Below, piece after piece: positions 8,709 to 17,028 of a DNA stretch of 35,480 bases. Position 1 is the first letter of the stretch. Every line of letters starts with the position of its first letter. The translations under genes and the position numbers were made by a program. The notes under the pieces are model-generated. The model saw only the letters and a program-made list of their open reading frames with translations. It was not told the DNA's origin and searched no databases. Source of the DNA: an uncultured Bacteroidales bacterium (GTDB lineage: Bacteria > Bacteroidota > Bacteroidia > Bacteroidales > Bacteroidaceae); contig CALCHR010000156.1 in the NCBI GenBank assembly GCA_937901185.1, positions 1 through 35,480 on the forward strand, read 5' to 3'.

Positions 8709-11177
8709 TTATCTAAGTTTAGCTCCTAATTGTTTTTCCACATTAGAAATTATTTTTTGCATTACAACATCAGTCTGCTTATCATTCATGGTTTTAGTCT
8801 CATCTTGCAACAAGAAATTAACGGCATAACTTTTCTTTCCTGCTTCTAGATTCTTTCCTTCATAAACATCAAAAAGTTCTACTTTCTTCAGCAGTTTCTT
8901 TTCCGACTGGAATGCAACCTTTTCTATATCCTTAAATTCTACACATTTATCTACCAAGAGAGCCAAATCACGACTTACTGCCGGATATTTGCTAATTTCT
9001 TTAAAACTAACAGTATTTTTCTTAGTCTTTTTCATTAGCAGATCCCAATTAATATCTGCATAGAAAACTTCTTGATTAATATCAAATTTATTTATCAGGA
9101 CCTTCTTAACGATACCAAGTTCTACATAAACCTTTCCATTTCTATCAGACATAGTCAATGACTTAGAGAACAGATCTGATTTACCTGTTTCTAGAACAAA
9201 CATATCCAAAGAAAGGCCTAAACGAAGAAGTATATTTTGTAGATATGCCTTAAGTTCATAAACACTAGAAACCTCATTAGGATGTGCCCAAGAACTTTCA
9301 ACTCGATTACCGGTTATCCATAGTCCAAGATGTGTTTCTTCAGAATAAGCAGATAAAGGTTTTTCCGATTTTGATTCTACACCATTATTATAATAATAGC
9401 AATTACCAAATTCAAAAAGACGAAGGTTACTGTTTTTACGATTAACATTATGTGAAATAACTTCAAGACCTCCAAAAGCTAAAGTTTGACGAAGAACATT
9501 TAAGTCTGAACTTAACGGATTTATTAACTTCACAAGATGTTCTGTATTCAGATTCTCTAGATTTTCATAATAAGACTCCTTCGTTAAAGAGTTATTCAAA
9601 ATCTCATTGAAACCTGAACCTATCAATTGTTCAGCTACAAGGTTTTCCATTTTGTTACTACGGTCAACATCTCCCTTGATTGTCAAACTTGATTTCACTG
9701 CCGTAGGGATCTCTACATTATTATATCCATAAATGCGGAGGATCTCCTCTACAACATCACATGGTCTTTTGACATCTACGCGATAAGCTGGCACGTCCAA
9801 CCTTAGGGACTCTGAATCTTCTGATATAATTTTAATATCCAAAGCCTCAATGATAGTCTTAATTTCTGTAGAAGGTATTTGTTTTCCTATCAAATCTGTT
9901 ATCTCTTTATAGGAAATATCTACTAAAAAGTTCTTTTCAAGTGAACCATTTTCTACGTCCTTAATCTCCATAGAAATTTTTCCACCTGCTAACTCTTTAA
10001 CGAGCAAAGCTGCATGTTTCAATGCATAAATCTGTCCATCAGGATCTATTCCTCTTTCAAAACGGAAACTTGCATCTGTATTTAGAGCATGCCTACGGGC
10101 ACTCTTACGTATCCAAGTTGGATGGAAATAAGCACTCTCTAACAAAATATTAGTCGTAGTTTCATAAGTTCCGGATCCTTTACCTCCAAAGACTCCTGCA
10201 ATACACATAGGTTCTTCAGCATTACATATAGCAAGGTCGCGGTCACTCAACTTATGTTCTACTCCATCCAATGTTACAAACGGAGTTCCTTCTGGAAGAG
10301 TTTTCACTACGACTCTTCCTCCTTTTATCATATCTGCATCAAAACAATGTAATGGTTGTCCATAAGCGAACATGATATAATTGGTAATATCTACAATATT
10401 ATTTATAGGACGCACTCCTATAGTTTGTAATTTTTCACGTAACCATTCAGGACTTTCTTGAACTTTACAACCAGACAGTGTTACTGCACAATATCGAGGA
10501 CAAGCTTCAGTTTCTTGAACTTCAACATCTATTTCTAAAGCATTTTCATCCACTGAAAAATCTGAGACATCAGGTCTACGAAGTGAAGTCTTGTAATTAT
10601 TCTTTACCAACCAAGCATATAAATCACGGGCAACGCCATAATGAGAACATGCATCAGCTCTATTAGGGGTAATGTCTACTTCAATTAGAAAATCACTTTT
10701 AATATTAAAGTAATCTGCCGCCTTCATACCTACAGGAGTATCATTTGGCAACACAATAATACCATCATGGCTGTCACCTACTCCGATTTCATCCTCGGCG
10801 CAAATCATTCCCAGACTCTCAACACCACGCAACTTGGATTTTTTTATAGTAAAGCAGTCATCTCCATCATATAATTTTGCGCCTAATGTTGCAACTATCA
10901 CCTTCTGTCCTGCTGCTACATTGGCGGCACCACATACAATCTGGACCGGATTTTCTTGTCCCAAATCTACTTGACATACATGCATGTGGTCTGAGTTTGG
11001 ATGAGGTTCACATGTTTGCACATATCCGACACAAAGTCCTTCCAATCCTCCTTTAATAGTTTGGATTTCCTCTACTCCACCAACTTCCAATCCAATAGAA
11101 GTAAGAGCTTCTGCTACCTCTTGAGCCGTCAACTCAAAGTCAACATACTCTTTAAGCCATTTATAAGATATATTCAT
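8709..11177 (-). CDS. pheT: Phenylalanyl-tRNA synthetase beta subunit
   Basis: The 822-residue beta chain of the alpha2-beta2 enzyme charges tRNA-Phe in the cytoplasm. Visible domains in order: N-terminal strand start MNISYKWLKEYVDFELTAQE; EMAP-like tRNA-binding domain (about 40-150, with VCGAANVAAGQKVIVATLGA); B3/B4 editing region (about 210-400, RYCAVTLSG to NTDASFRFERG); B5 (about 410-480, PCDVVEEILRIYGYNN); catalytic-like core; and C-terminal FDX-ACB anticodon domain (about 725-820, KYPAVSRDLALLVD). Length is close to the usual 800. pheS is not in the window, so alpha and beta are unlinked, as is common in Bacteroides. A strong promoter lies upstream and yebC follows. Confidence 0.97.
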   Translation of the reverse strand: MNISYKWLKEYVDFELTAQEVAEALTSIGLEVGGVEEIQTIKGGLEGLCVGYVQTCEPHPNSDHMHVCQVDLGQENPVQIVCGAANVAAGQKVIVATLGAKLYDGDDCFTIKKSKLRGVESLGMICAEDEIGVGDSHDGIIVLPNDTPVGMKAADYFNIKSDFLIEVDITPNRADACSHYGVARDLYAWLVKNNYKTSLRRPDVSDFSVDENALEIDVEVQETEACPRYCAVTLSGCKVQESPEWLREKLQTIGVRPINNIVDITNYIMFAYGQPLHCFDADMIKGGRVVVKTLPEGTPFVTLDGVEHKLSDRDLAICNAEEPMCIAGVFGGKGSGTYETTTNILLESAYFHPTWIRKSARRHALNTDASFRFERGIDPDGQIYALKHAALLVKELAGGKISMEIKDVENGSLEKNFLVDISYKEITDLIGKQIPSTEIKTIIEALDIKIISEDSESLRLDVPAYRVDVKRPCDVVEEILRIYGYNNVEIPTAVKSSLTIKGDVDRSNKMENLVAEQLIGSGFNEILNNSLTKESYYENLENLNTEHLVKLINPLSSDLNVLRQTLAFGGLEVISHNVNRKNSNLRLFEFGNCYYYNNGVESKSEKPLSAYSEETHLGLWITGNRVESSWAHPNEVSSVYELKAYLQNILLRLGLSLDMFVLETGKSDLFSKSLTMSDRNGKVYVELGIVKKVLINKFDINQEVFYADINWDLLMKKTKKNTVSFKEISKYPAVSRDLALLVDKCVEFKDIEKVAFQSEKKLLKKVELFDVYEGKNLEAGKKSYAVNFLLQDETKTMNDKQTDVVMQKIISNVEKQLGAKLR

Positions 11178-11212
11178 TCTATTCTTATTTTATCTATATT
11201 TTTTGACAACTG

Positions 11213-11243
11213 CAAAAGTAATATATTTTTCAGTAACCACAAA
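11213..11243 (-). promoter_or_regulatory. Consensus Bacteroides promoter for pheT
   Basis: Read on the minus strand, TTTG (11240-11243), a 19-base spacer and TACTTTTG (11213-11220) fit the Bacteroides TTTG-N19/21-TAnnTTTG promoter. The -7 box is 36 bases before the pheT ATG. Confidence 0.8.
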
Positions 11244-11535
11244 GTTTTATAGGAAGCTAAACAATATTAAAATAACGCTTTTACACATATAGTAATAATT
11301 GGAGAGCATCACATTGTCATCTTCCGTCTCAACATCAAAGAAAACTTTTATACAACATTCTATTCAAGCACCCTCTATTGAAACTTTGTTCCTTCAAAAG
11401 AAAGAGTTTGAATCCTCCCTATATGTATTAATAAATAGTTAACAAATAAACCATCAAATCAGTTAATTATGTTAATTCTATTAACAGTAGATATAAAAAT
11501 ACTTTAATCCTATAACACCACATTAACACAAACCG
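11244..11535. promoter_or_regulatory. Non-coding divergent region between pheT and rprX
   Basis: About 290 AT-rich bases with no plausible gene on either strand. Close to rprX are several GTTAAC/GTTAAT/ATTAAC words (about 11440-11490), which could be sites for a regulator, possibly autoregulation by RprY. This is only a pattern; no known RprY box was matched. Confidence 0.35.
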
Positions 11536-11543
11536 TAATTTTG
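11536..11543 (+). promoter_or_regulatory. Possible -7 box next to the rprX start
   Basis: TAATTTTG fits TAnnTTTG exactly but ends only five bases before the ATG at 11549, so a transcript from it would be almost leaderless. No -33 TTTG lies at the right distance, so it may be chance. Confidence 0.35.
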
Positions 11544-11548
11544 GCAAT

Positions 11549-13051
11549 ATGAAAAAATCTACTATTTGGATTATATCTATATGTATGGGATTTTCCTTCT
11601 TGGCTCTATTATATTTACAGACCAAGTATTTTGAGGAAGTCATCAATATGCGGAAAGAGCAGTTCGATGTATCTGTAAGTCGCAGTTTGTATCGTGTATG
11701 CCGCAAGATGGAATTAGAAGAAACTCAGAAAGGACTTGAGCAAGAAATTAAGAATAGTTTGGATGCTCAAAAGTCTATTTCTAAATCCCCCAACAAAAAT
11801 ATTTACAAAAAAACGAGTAATAGTCCGAATATTTTGGGTGAAATCAATGCCCACACAACACTACCTGAAAATACCAAGATAGATAAAAACCCATATTCAC
11901 AGACCCCTTTTGAAATAAGAGAGACCATTCGTCAACGCTATATCCATCAACAAGAATTGTTGAGCAAAATTATATATGACATCCTCTATGAATCAAGTAG
12001 CAAACCTATAGCCGAAAGAATCAACTTTCAAAACCTGGATCGCAATCTCAAATACGAATTACGCAATAATGGAATAAATATAGCATACCATTTTACCGTC
12101 TCTACCACCGACGGACGCGAGGTGTATCGTTGCACAGACTTTGATCCAGAAGGAGAACAATTCTCCTATGAGCAAATTCTTTTCCCCAACGACCATCCGG
12201 CTCAAATGGCTATTTTAAGCATCCACTTCCCGGATATGCAAAAATACATCTATAAAAGTGTAAGATTTATGATTCCAGCATTGATTTTCACCATCATTTT
12301 GCTAATAATCTTCATCTTCACAATCTATATTATTTTTAGGCAGAAACGACTTACAAAAATTAAAAATGACTTCATCAACAATATGACCCATGAATTCAAA
12401 ACGCCAATATCTACCATATCTTTAGCTGCACAAATGCTAAATGACCCGGCTGTCGGAAAAAGCGAAGCCATGTTCAAACACATCTCTAGAGTCATCAACG
12501 ATGAGACTAAGCGTCTACGTTTTCAAGTGGAGAAGATTTTACAAATGTCTATGTTTGAGCATCGGGCTGGAACTTTTAAGCCGGAAGAACTTGATACTGA
12601 TCCGTTGATTCAAGATGTAGTTTCTACTTTCCGTCTCAAGATAGAAGCATCCGGAGGTACACTTGATACAGACTTAAAGGCAACTAGTACAATGGTGTTA
12701 GGCGACGAGATGCACTTTACCAATGTTATTTTCAACCTAATGGACAATGCCTTAAAATACAAAAAACCAGAAGAAGCACTCCACCTTCTCGTCTCTACAT
12801 ACAACGAGAACAACAAACTATACCTCACAATACAAGATAATGGTATTGGTATCAAAAAGGAAGACCTTAAAAAGATATTTGACAGATTCTATCGTGTTCA
12901 TACAGGGAACAGGCACGATGTCAAAGGCTTTGGACTTGGCTTAGCCTATGTAAAGAAAATCATATCATTCCACAAGGGACAAATTTATGCTGAAAGCGAA
13001 TCTGGAAAAGGAACTAAATTTATAATTATATTACCCATCTTAAAAAAATAA
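11549..13051 (+). CDS. rprX: Sensor histidine kinase RprX
   Basis: The 500-residue membrane kinase senses an unknown signal and phosphorylates RprY. An N-terminal transmembrane helix (about 5-25) is followed by a periplasmic sensor region (about 27-238) with a charged coiled start, and a second helix (about 241-264). The dimerisation domain has the phospho-accepting H281 in MTHEFKTPIST. The ATP domain shows the N box (NLMDNALKYKK), G1 (DNGIGIKKED) and G2 (GFGLGLAYVKKI). RprX/RprY is a Bacteroides pair first described in B. fragilis as affecting tetracycline resistance control. The RprY gene follows after four bases. The long variable sensor is not recognised as any known domain. Confidence 0.92.
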   Translation: MKKSTIWIISICMGFSFLALLYLQTKYFEEVINMRKEQFDVSVSRSLYRVCRKMELEETQKGLEQEIKNSLDAQKSISKSPNKNIYKKTSNSPNILGEINAHTTLPENTKIDKNPYSQTPFEIRETIRQRYIHQQELLSKIIYDILYESSSKPIAERINFQNLDRNLKYELRNNGINIAYHFTVSTTDGREVYRCTDFDPEGEQFSYEQILFPNDHPAQMAILSIHFPDMQKYIYKSVRFMIPALIFTIILLIIFIFTIYIIFRQKRLTKIKNDFINNMTHEFKTPISTISLAAQMLNDPAVGKSEAMFKHISRVINDETKRLRFQVEKILQMSMFEHRAGTFKPEELDTDPLIQDVVSTFRLKIEASGGTLDTDLKATSTMVLGDEMHFTNVIFNLMDNALKYKKPEEALHLLVSTYNENNKLYLTIQDNGIGIKKEDLKKIFDRFYRVHTGNRHDVKGFGLGLAYVKKIISFHKGQIYAESESGKGTKFIIILPILKK

Positions 13052-13055
13052 AGTT

Positions 13056-13757
13056 ATGGATAACAAAATGAGAATCTTATTATGCGAAGACGATGACAAC
13101 CTCGGAATGTTGCTCAGAGAATATCTTCAAGCAAAAGGCTATGATACAGAACTTTGCTCTGACGGAGAAGCTGGCTATAATGCTTTCTTAAAAGAAAAAT
13201 TCGACCTTTGCGTCTTTGACGTAATGATGCCATTAAAAGATGGTTTCACACTCGCCCGCGAAGTGCGTGAAATCAATGAAGAAATGCCTATCATCTTCTT
13301 AACAGCTAAGACTTTGAAGGAAGATATCTTGGAAGGTTTCAAAATTGGAGCCGACGACTACCTTACAAAGCCATTCTCAATGGAAGAACTAACCTTCCGC
13401 ATCGAAGCCATATTGCGCAGAGTAAAAGGAAAGAAGAGCCGTGAACGCACAACCTACAAGTTGGGAAGTTTCATCTTCGACACACAAAAGCAGACTCTAA
13501 CCAGAGGCGACGTTCTTACTAAACTTACAACCAAGGAATGCGAACTGCTTGGTCTACTCTGTGCCCATGCAAACGAGATTCTACAGCGTGATTTTGCTTT
13601 GAAAACTATTTGGATAGACGACAACTATTTCAATGCTCGCTCCATGGACGTCTATATCACAAAACTCCGCAAGCACCTCAAGGAAGATGAAAATGTAGAA
13701 ATTATCAATATCCATGGTAAAGGCTACAAATTGGTAACCCCCAACCAAGAGTGCTAA
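13056..13757 (+). CDS. rprY: OmpR-family response regulator RprY
   Basis: The 233-residue transcription factor has an N-terminal receiver (about 5-118) with acidic pocket E11-D12-D13, phospho-acceptor D55 in LCVFDVMMP, and conserved LTAKT and YLTKPFS motifs. A C-terminal winged-helix DNA-binding domain (about 135-230) includes LTTKECELLGLLCAHANEIL and RSMDVYITKLRKHL and ends in INIHGKGYKLV, typical of the OmpR/PhoB class. It is coupled to rprX by a four-base gap and followed by a terminator. Its partner kinase next door and strong similarity of the IIFLTAKTLKEDILEGFKIG segment to Bacteroidales RprY support the name. Regulon not visible in this window. Confidence 0.95.
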   Translation: MDNKMRILLCEDDDNLGMLLREYLQAKGYDTELCSDGEAGYNAFLKEKFDLCVFDVMMPLKDGFTLAREVREINEEMPIIFLTAKTLKEDILEGFKIGADDYLTKPFSMEELTFRIEAILRRVKGKKSRERTTYKLGSFIFDTQKQTLTRGDVLTKLTTKECELLGLLCAHANEILQRDFALKTIWIDDNYFNARSMDVYITKLRKHLKEDENVEIINIHGKGYKLVTPNQEC

Positions 13758-13808
13758 AAAATCCATAGTAAACAGAAGAGAAGTTCTACTTCTTTTGTTC
13801 ATAAAAAT

Positions 13809-13870
13809 AAGTGGCTTGCAGGTAAACTTAGAAAGCACTAAGAAAGAACTGCAAGCTACTTTCTTTTTGT
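13809..13870 (+). terminator. Terminator after rprY
   Basis: Thirteen-base arms (13809-13821 and 13849-13861) pair with one wobble around a 27-base loop, followed by a T-rich run. It sits about 50 bases after the rprY stop. It runs directly into repeat copy A. Confidence 0.65.
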
Positions 13871-13980
13871 AACACGGTTTGTTACAAATTCTTTTTAATG
13901 AAGTGTATGAGGTGTACTATTATGTGTACTGAAAAAAGTTGACAGTTTTAACTTGAAATACTATATAGGTTTACACTAAA
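13869..13980 (+). repeat. Dispersed repeat, copy A
   Basis: This 112-bp segment is repeated at 16719-16816 in the same orientation. The right-hand 41 bases (ending TTTACACTAAA) are identical in both copies. The left edge is a 17-bp palindrome GTAACACGGTTTGTTAC. Copy A has an extra nine bases compared with B because the GTGTACT word is duplicated. It contains no gene. Its nature is unknown; a small non-autonomous mobile element or a conserved RNA/regulatory element are both possible. Confidence 0.85.
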
Positions 13981-13982
13981 TT

Positions 13983-14438
13983 TTAGTAATTATTTGTCTG
14001 CTCACATTTAGGTAAGTTTCTTTTTAGAATATCAGTGGCATAAAACTCTGTAAATCTTTTCTTGATTTCATCTCTAACTCTACGAAACTCGGTCATTACA
14101 TAATCATTATTGCCCACAATCTCAGAGGGGTCGTCAAAACCAATATGTAGCCGTTTACCAACCTTTCCGACAAACATTGGGCAGGTTTCGTTTGCTCCGC
14201 CACATACGGTTATTACATAATCCCAAGCTTCATTTAGATATGTTTTTACACTTTGAGGTCTATGTGTTGAGAGGTCAATCCCTATTTCTTGCATCACTTG
14301 GATAGCTCGTGGGTTTACTTGTGAAGCTGGGTTTGTTCCTGCCGAATAAATCTCCAGACTTTTGTCTAACGATTTCAAGAAGCCGTGAGCCATTTGGCTA
14401 CGGCAACTATTTCCTGTACATAAAATCAATATTCTCAT
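13983..14438 (-). CDS. arsC: Thioredoxin-coupled arsenate reductase ArsC
   Basis: The 151-residue enzyme reduces arsenate to arsenite in the cytoplasm using a low-molecular-weight tyrosine phosphatase fold. The P-loop CTGNSCRS (C7 to R13), the redox cysteines C79 and C86 in VCGGANETCP, and the DDPS motif with general acid D103 are all present. Spacing between the three cysteines (72 and 7) equals that of the S. aureus pI258 enzyme (C10, C82, C89), so it should be active. The start at 14438 overlaps the stop of the arsP remnant as ATGA; a longer frame to 14447 is less likely. It is the only intact gene of an otherwise broken arsenic operon, so its expression depends on whatever promoter remains upstream. 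Confidence 0.9.
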   Translation of the reverse strand: MRILILCTGNSCRSQMAHGFLKSLDKSLEIYSAGTNPASQVNPRAIQVMQEIGIDLSTHRPQSVKTYLNEAWDYVITVCGGANETCPMFVGKVGKRLHIGFDDPSEIVGNNDYVMTEFRRVRDEIKKRFTEFYATDILKRNLPKCEQTNNY

Positions 14439-14920
14439 AAGATCCAATTAAATAAATATCCAGATATGATAATCAATAAGGTGACCACGCCAAAAAATAT
14501 GCCTATCAGCGGCCAGGTCATCACTTTCTTAAGCATGGTGGCCTCAGGGATTGAAATCCCGATGATTGCCATCATAAAGGCAATGGCTGTGCCCAACGGA
14601 ATGCCCTTTGCTACAAATACCTCGATGATAGGCACGATGCCTGCTGCATTGGCATACATCGGTACGGCAAGCACTACGGCTAGTGGTACACCCCACCAAT
14701 TTTCTGCCAAAAGGTATTGCTCAAAGAATCCTTCGGGCACATAGCCGTGCATTGTTGCTCCAATGCCGATGCCGATGAGGATATAGAGCAGTACGCCTCG
14801 TACAATCCCCCACGACTCACGAGCGATAGCAGGCAGTCGCTTAATGAACGGAGTCTTTTCAGCCTCCCAACGTTGGCTCTGCTCCGAAGATTGTGCTTGT
14901 GCCGCTTCGTATGATGGCAA
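14435..14920 (-). pseudogene. arsP: Remnant of ArsP-type permease (C-terminal half)
   Basis: About 150 codons are open and match the second half of the DUF318/ArsP permeases: a helix GVLLYILIGIGIGATMHGYV, PEGFFEQYLLAENWWGVPLA, AVPMYANAAGIVPIIEVF and SIPEATMLKKVM. These proteins export organic arsenicals and usually have about 300 or more residues and eight helices. The N-terminal half, including the SPCSC-type cysteine motif, is missing. The upstream end runs out of frame into the arsG remnant, with a junction near 14870-14890, so an internal deletion joined the two genes. A short product from an internal start could be made but should not transport. Its stop is coupled to arsC by ATGA. Confidence 0.8.
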
Positions 14921-15095
14921 TGAGGATTACACCGAGCAATGTGTAGGCTATCATACGCCCCAAGGTGTAGAGGATTCCACGCTTGAATACTTCTTTATGA
15001 CTTTCGATATGCTTACCGATATACCCAATCGCTGCGATGTTGGTAGCCAATGGACAAGGTGATAAAGCTGTGAGTAATATTGTTTTAGGCGGCAA
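14859..15095 (-). pseudogene. arsG: Remnant of ArsG-type efflux permease
   Basis: The open stretch has TILLTALSPCPLATNIAAIG, the cysteine motif of the DsbD/CcdA-like permeases called ArsG (aromatic arsenical efflux), then a second helix (LGRMIAYTLLGVILIAIIRS). Family members have about 220-240 residues and six helices; only about 65 matching residues remain. After IIRSGTST the frame enters arsP-derived DNA and stops. There is no proper start codon: only TTG is available at 15095, and the in-frame codons further upstream hit a stop. It is therefore deleted at both ends. Confidence 0.75.
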
Positions 15096-15123
15096 AGAAT
15101 TTGATGATTTTTTTCATCTTCAT
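15085..15123 (-). pseudogene. Possible thioredoxin-like start remnant
   Basis: A 12-codon frame MKMKKIIKFFAA then stops where it meets the arsG remnant. Small thioredoxins in ars operons often start this way, so this may be the first codons of such a gene joined by a deletion to arsG. The match is too short to prove. Confidence 0.35.
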
Positions 15124-15263
15124 ATTTAATTCGTAATTTTGTAGCATCATAGTTCTAAATAGAAACGTATTGATGGTAGAAGTATGGATGGTTGCTATTT
15201 TGTAATTCAAAAATTAAGTAGTACAAGCAGTTTTTTTATTTAAGATAATTGCAGTTCCTGAGA

Positions 15264-15271
15264 TATTTTTG
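15264..15271 (+). promoter_or_regulatory. Possible -7 box for the DEAD-box helicase gene
   Basis: TATTTTTG fits TAnnTTTG and lies 41 bases before the chosen ATG at 15313. It overlaps the alternative GTG at 15271, which argues against that GTG as the start. Another TAATTTTG box (15134-15141) lies further upstream. Confidence 0.45.
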
Positions 15272-15312
15272 TGAAGATATACTATTGCAAAGTTCTTTCT
15301 AGTTTTTATATT

Positions 15313-16647
15313 ATGGATTTTATTCTTGCAGACATTATAAAATATATAGGTGTAGATTCTCTAAACCAGATGCAGGCAGAGATGCTATCAGCATTTAATG
15401 AAAATAATAAGGACTTACTGTTGTTTTCTCCTACGGGCAGTGGTAAAACATTAGCTTATATGTTTCCTCTTTGTCAACAAATAGATAATGAGAATGAAGC
15501 TTTGCAGGCTTTGGTTGTTGTTCCTTCTCGAGAGTTGGCTTTGCAAAGTGAAGAAGTTTTGAAAAAGTTGCGTTTGCCTATACGGAGTATGTCGGTTTAT
15601 GGTGGCAGGCCGGCAATGGAGGAACATCGGCGATTAAGAGAGGTTAAGCCACATGTTTTGTTTGCTACGCCAGGACGCTTGTTGGACCATATAGAAAAAG
15701 AAAATATTTCTCTGTTTGCAGTTAAACTGGTTGTAGTGGATGAGTTTGATAAAAGTTTGGAACTAGGTTTTAGCCGTGAAATGATAGGAGTGGCAAATCG
15801 CTTGCCTCGTAAAGGAGTGAGGAAGATTTGTTTGTCTGCAACAGATGTGACCAGCGAATCGGTATTCCAGACTTTTGTAGATATAAGGAAACTACGTTGT
15901 CTGGACTTTTCTATACAAGAAACAGATGAATGCCGTTTAACATTATACTCTGTGGTGTCTCCTATGAAGGACAAGTTGCAGACGTTGTCGGAACTATTAA
16001 CTTATATTGCAGGTCGGCCCACAATAGTTTTTGTTGCTCATCGAGAAAGCGTTGAGCGTGTTGGGGGATATTTGAAAGGTTTGGGCTTTTATGTGGAATG
16101 TTATCATGGGGGTATGGACCAAGAACAGCGCGAACGCTCATTGTATAAATTCCGTAGTGGTGGTTCGAATGTGCTAGTTTCTACAGACTTGGCTTCTCGT
16201 GGACTTGACATACCAGAGGTGTCGGCTGTTATACATTATCATTTGCCTCTTACGGAAGATGTATTCACTCATCGTTGTGGTCGTGCTACTCGTTGGGAGA
16301 ATTCTGGAGAAACGTATTTAATTCTTGGCCCAGAAGAACAATTGCCTCATTTCGCAGATTCAGTCGAGCAACTTTCAGATTTGCCAACCTATGTAAAACC
16401 AATTTCTCCTAAGTGGACTACTTTATATATCGGTCGTGGTAAAAAAGAGAAGTTAAGTAAAGTAGACATTGTTGGCCTGCTATGTAAAAAAGGAGGATTG
16501 CGAGCAGAGGAAATTGGACGTATAGATGTGAAAGACCATAAAGCATATGTGGCTGTGCTCCGTAAAAAAGTACACCTTCTTCTGAAGAATATCTGCGGTG
16601 AAAAAATCAAAGGTATGAAAACTTTAATAGAAGAGATGCACTCATAG
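15313..16647 (+). CDS. Divergent DEAD-box RNA helicase with DbpA-like C-terminal domain
   Basis: The 444-residue ATP-dependent RNA helicase has Q-motif region SLNQMQ, Walker A SPTGSGKT (39-46), PSRELA, FATPGRLLDH, Walker B VVDEFDK (DEFD at 143-146, in place of DEAD), LSAT, STDLASRGLD, and motif VI HRCGRATR instead of the usual HRIGRTGR. After residue about 370 an RNA-binding domain of the DbpA type follows (TLYIGRGKKEKLSKVDIVGL, then GRIDVKDHKAYVAV). In E. coli DbpA acts on 23S rRNA during 50S assembly, so a ribosome role is likely. The start at ATG 15313 is preferred over GTG 15271, which lies inside the -7 box. It sits between the ars remnant and repeat copy B. Confidence 0.9.
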   Translation: MDFILADIIKYIGVDSLNQMQAEMLSAFNENNKDLLLFSPTGSGKTLAYMFPLCQQIDNENEALQALVVVPSRELALQSEEVLKKLRLPIRSMSVYGGRPAMEEHRRLREVKPHVLFATPGRLLDHIEKENISLFAVKLVVVDEFDKSLELGFSREMIGVANRLPRKGVRKICLSATDVTSESVFQTFVDIRKLRCLDFSIQETDECRLTLYSVVSPMKDKLQTLSELLTYIAGRPTIVFVAHRESVERVGGYLKGLGFYVECYHGGMDQEQRERSLYKFRSGGSNVLVSTDLASRGLDIPEVSAVIHYHLPLTEDVFTHRCGRATRWENSGETYLILGPEEQLPHFADSVEQLSDLPTYVKPISPKWTTLYIGRGKKEKLSKVDIVGLLCKKGGLRAEEIGRIDVKDHKAYVAVLRKKVHLLLKNICGEKIKGMKTLIEEMHS

Positions 16648-16718
16648 GTTGCTATATGTTCTTTGTGGAAACCTATATAAGTATGAAATATTAGCTTGCC
16701 AAGTTATTAGTACAAGTT

Positions 16719-16816
16719 GTAACAAGCCGTGTTACAAATTTTATAAAAGTGAGGTGTGAGGTGTACTGAAAAAAATGACAGTTTTAACTTGAAATACTAT
16801 ATAGGTTTACACTAAA
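16719..16816 (+). repeat. Dispersed repeat, copy B
   Basis: This 98-bp segment matches copy A (13869-13980) in the same orientation, with 41 identical bases at its right end. The left palindrome GTAACAAGCCGTGTTAC is the reverse-complement form of that in copy A, differing by one base, while the flanking bases keep the same direction. It lies in a gene-free stretch after the helicase gene. Confidence 0.85.
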
Positions 16817-17028
16817 ATCTTTTATGACTATAGAATTTATTGGCAGAAGCAAATCAATAGTGCGAAATTATACCGCACTCGTATAATATAAATTGAGTAA
16901 AAAATAGGAAGTAAAAACTTTATTTCTTATCTTTGCCCAACTTGGAAATGTTTGGAGAACTATGATAATTTCTTGTTCTTTTTCAGAAAGTCTAAAATCT
17001 TAAATCAAAATCTATTAATAATATTTTT
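16817..17028 (+). promoter_or_regulatory. Leader region and -7 box of the hexosaminidase gene
   Basis: TATCTTTG at 16928-16935 fits the -7 consensus exactly and would give a leader of about 85 bases. No good -33 TTTG is seen. A 6-bp inverted repeat (16859-16864 with 16874-16879) lies further upstream. Nothing else is recognised. Confidence 0.5.

Noticed and set aside
15142..15312. Possible arsR remnant between the ars genes and the helicase
   Set aside because: Both strands were read; no winged-helix or ArsR cysteine motif is visible in any frame.
16644..16676. Inverted repeat ATAGGTT / AACCTAT at the end of the helicase gene
   Set aside because: The stem is only 7 bp with a long loop and no T run, so it was not called a terminator.
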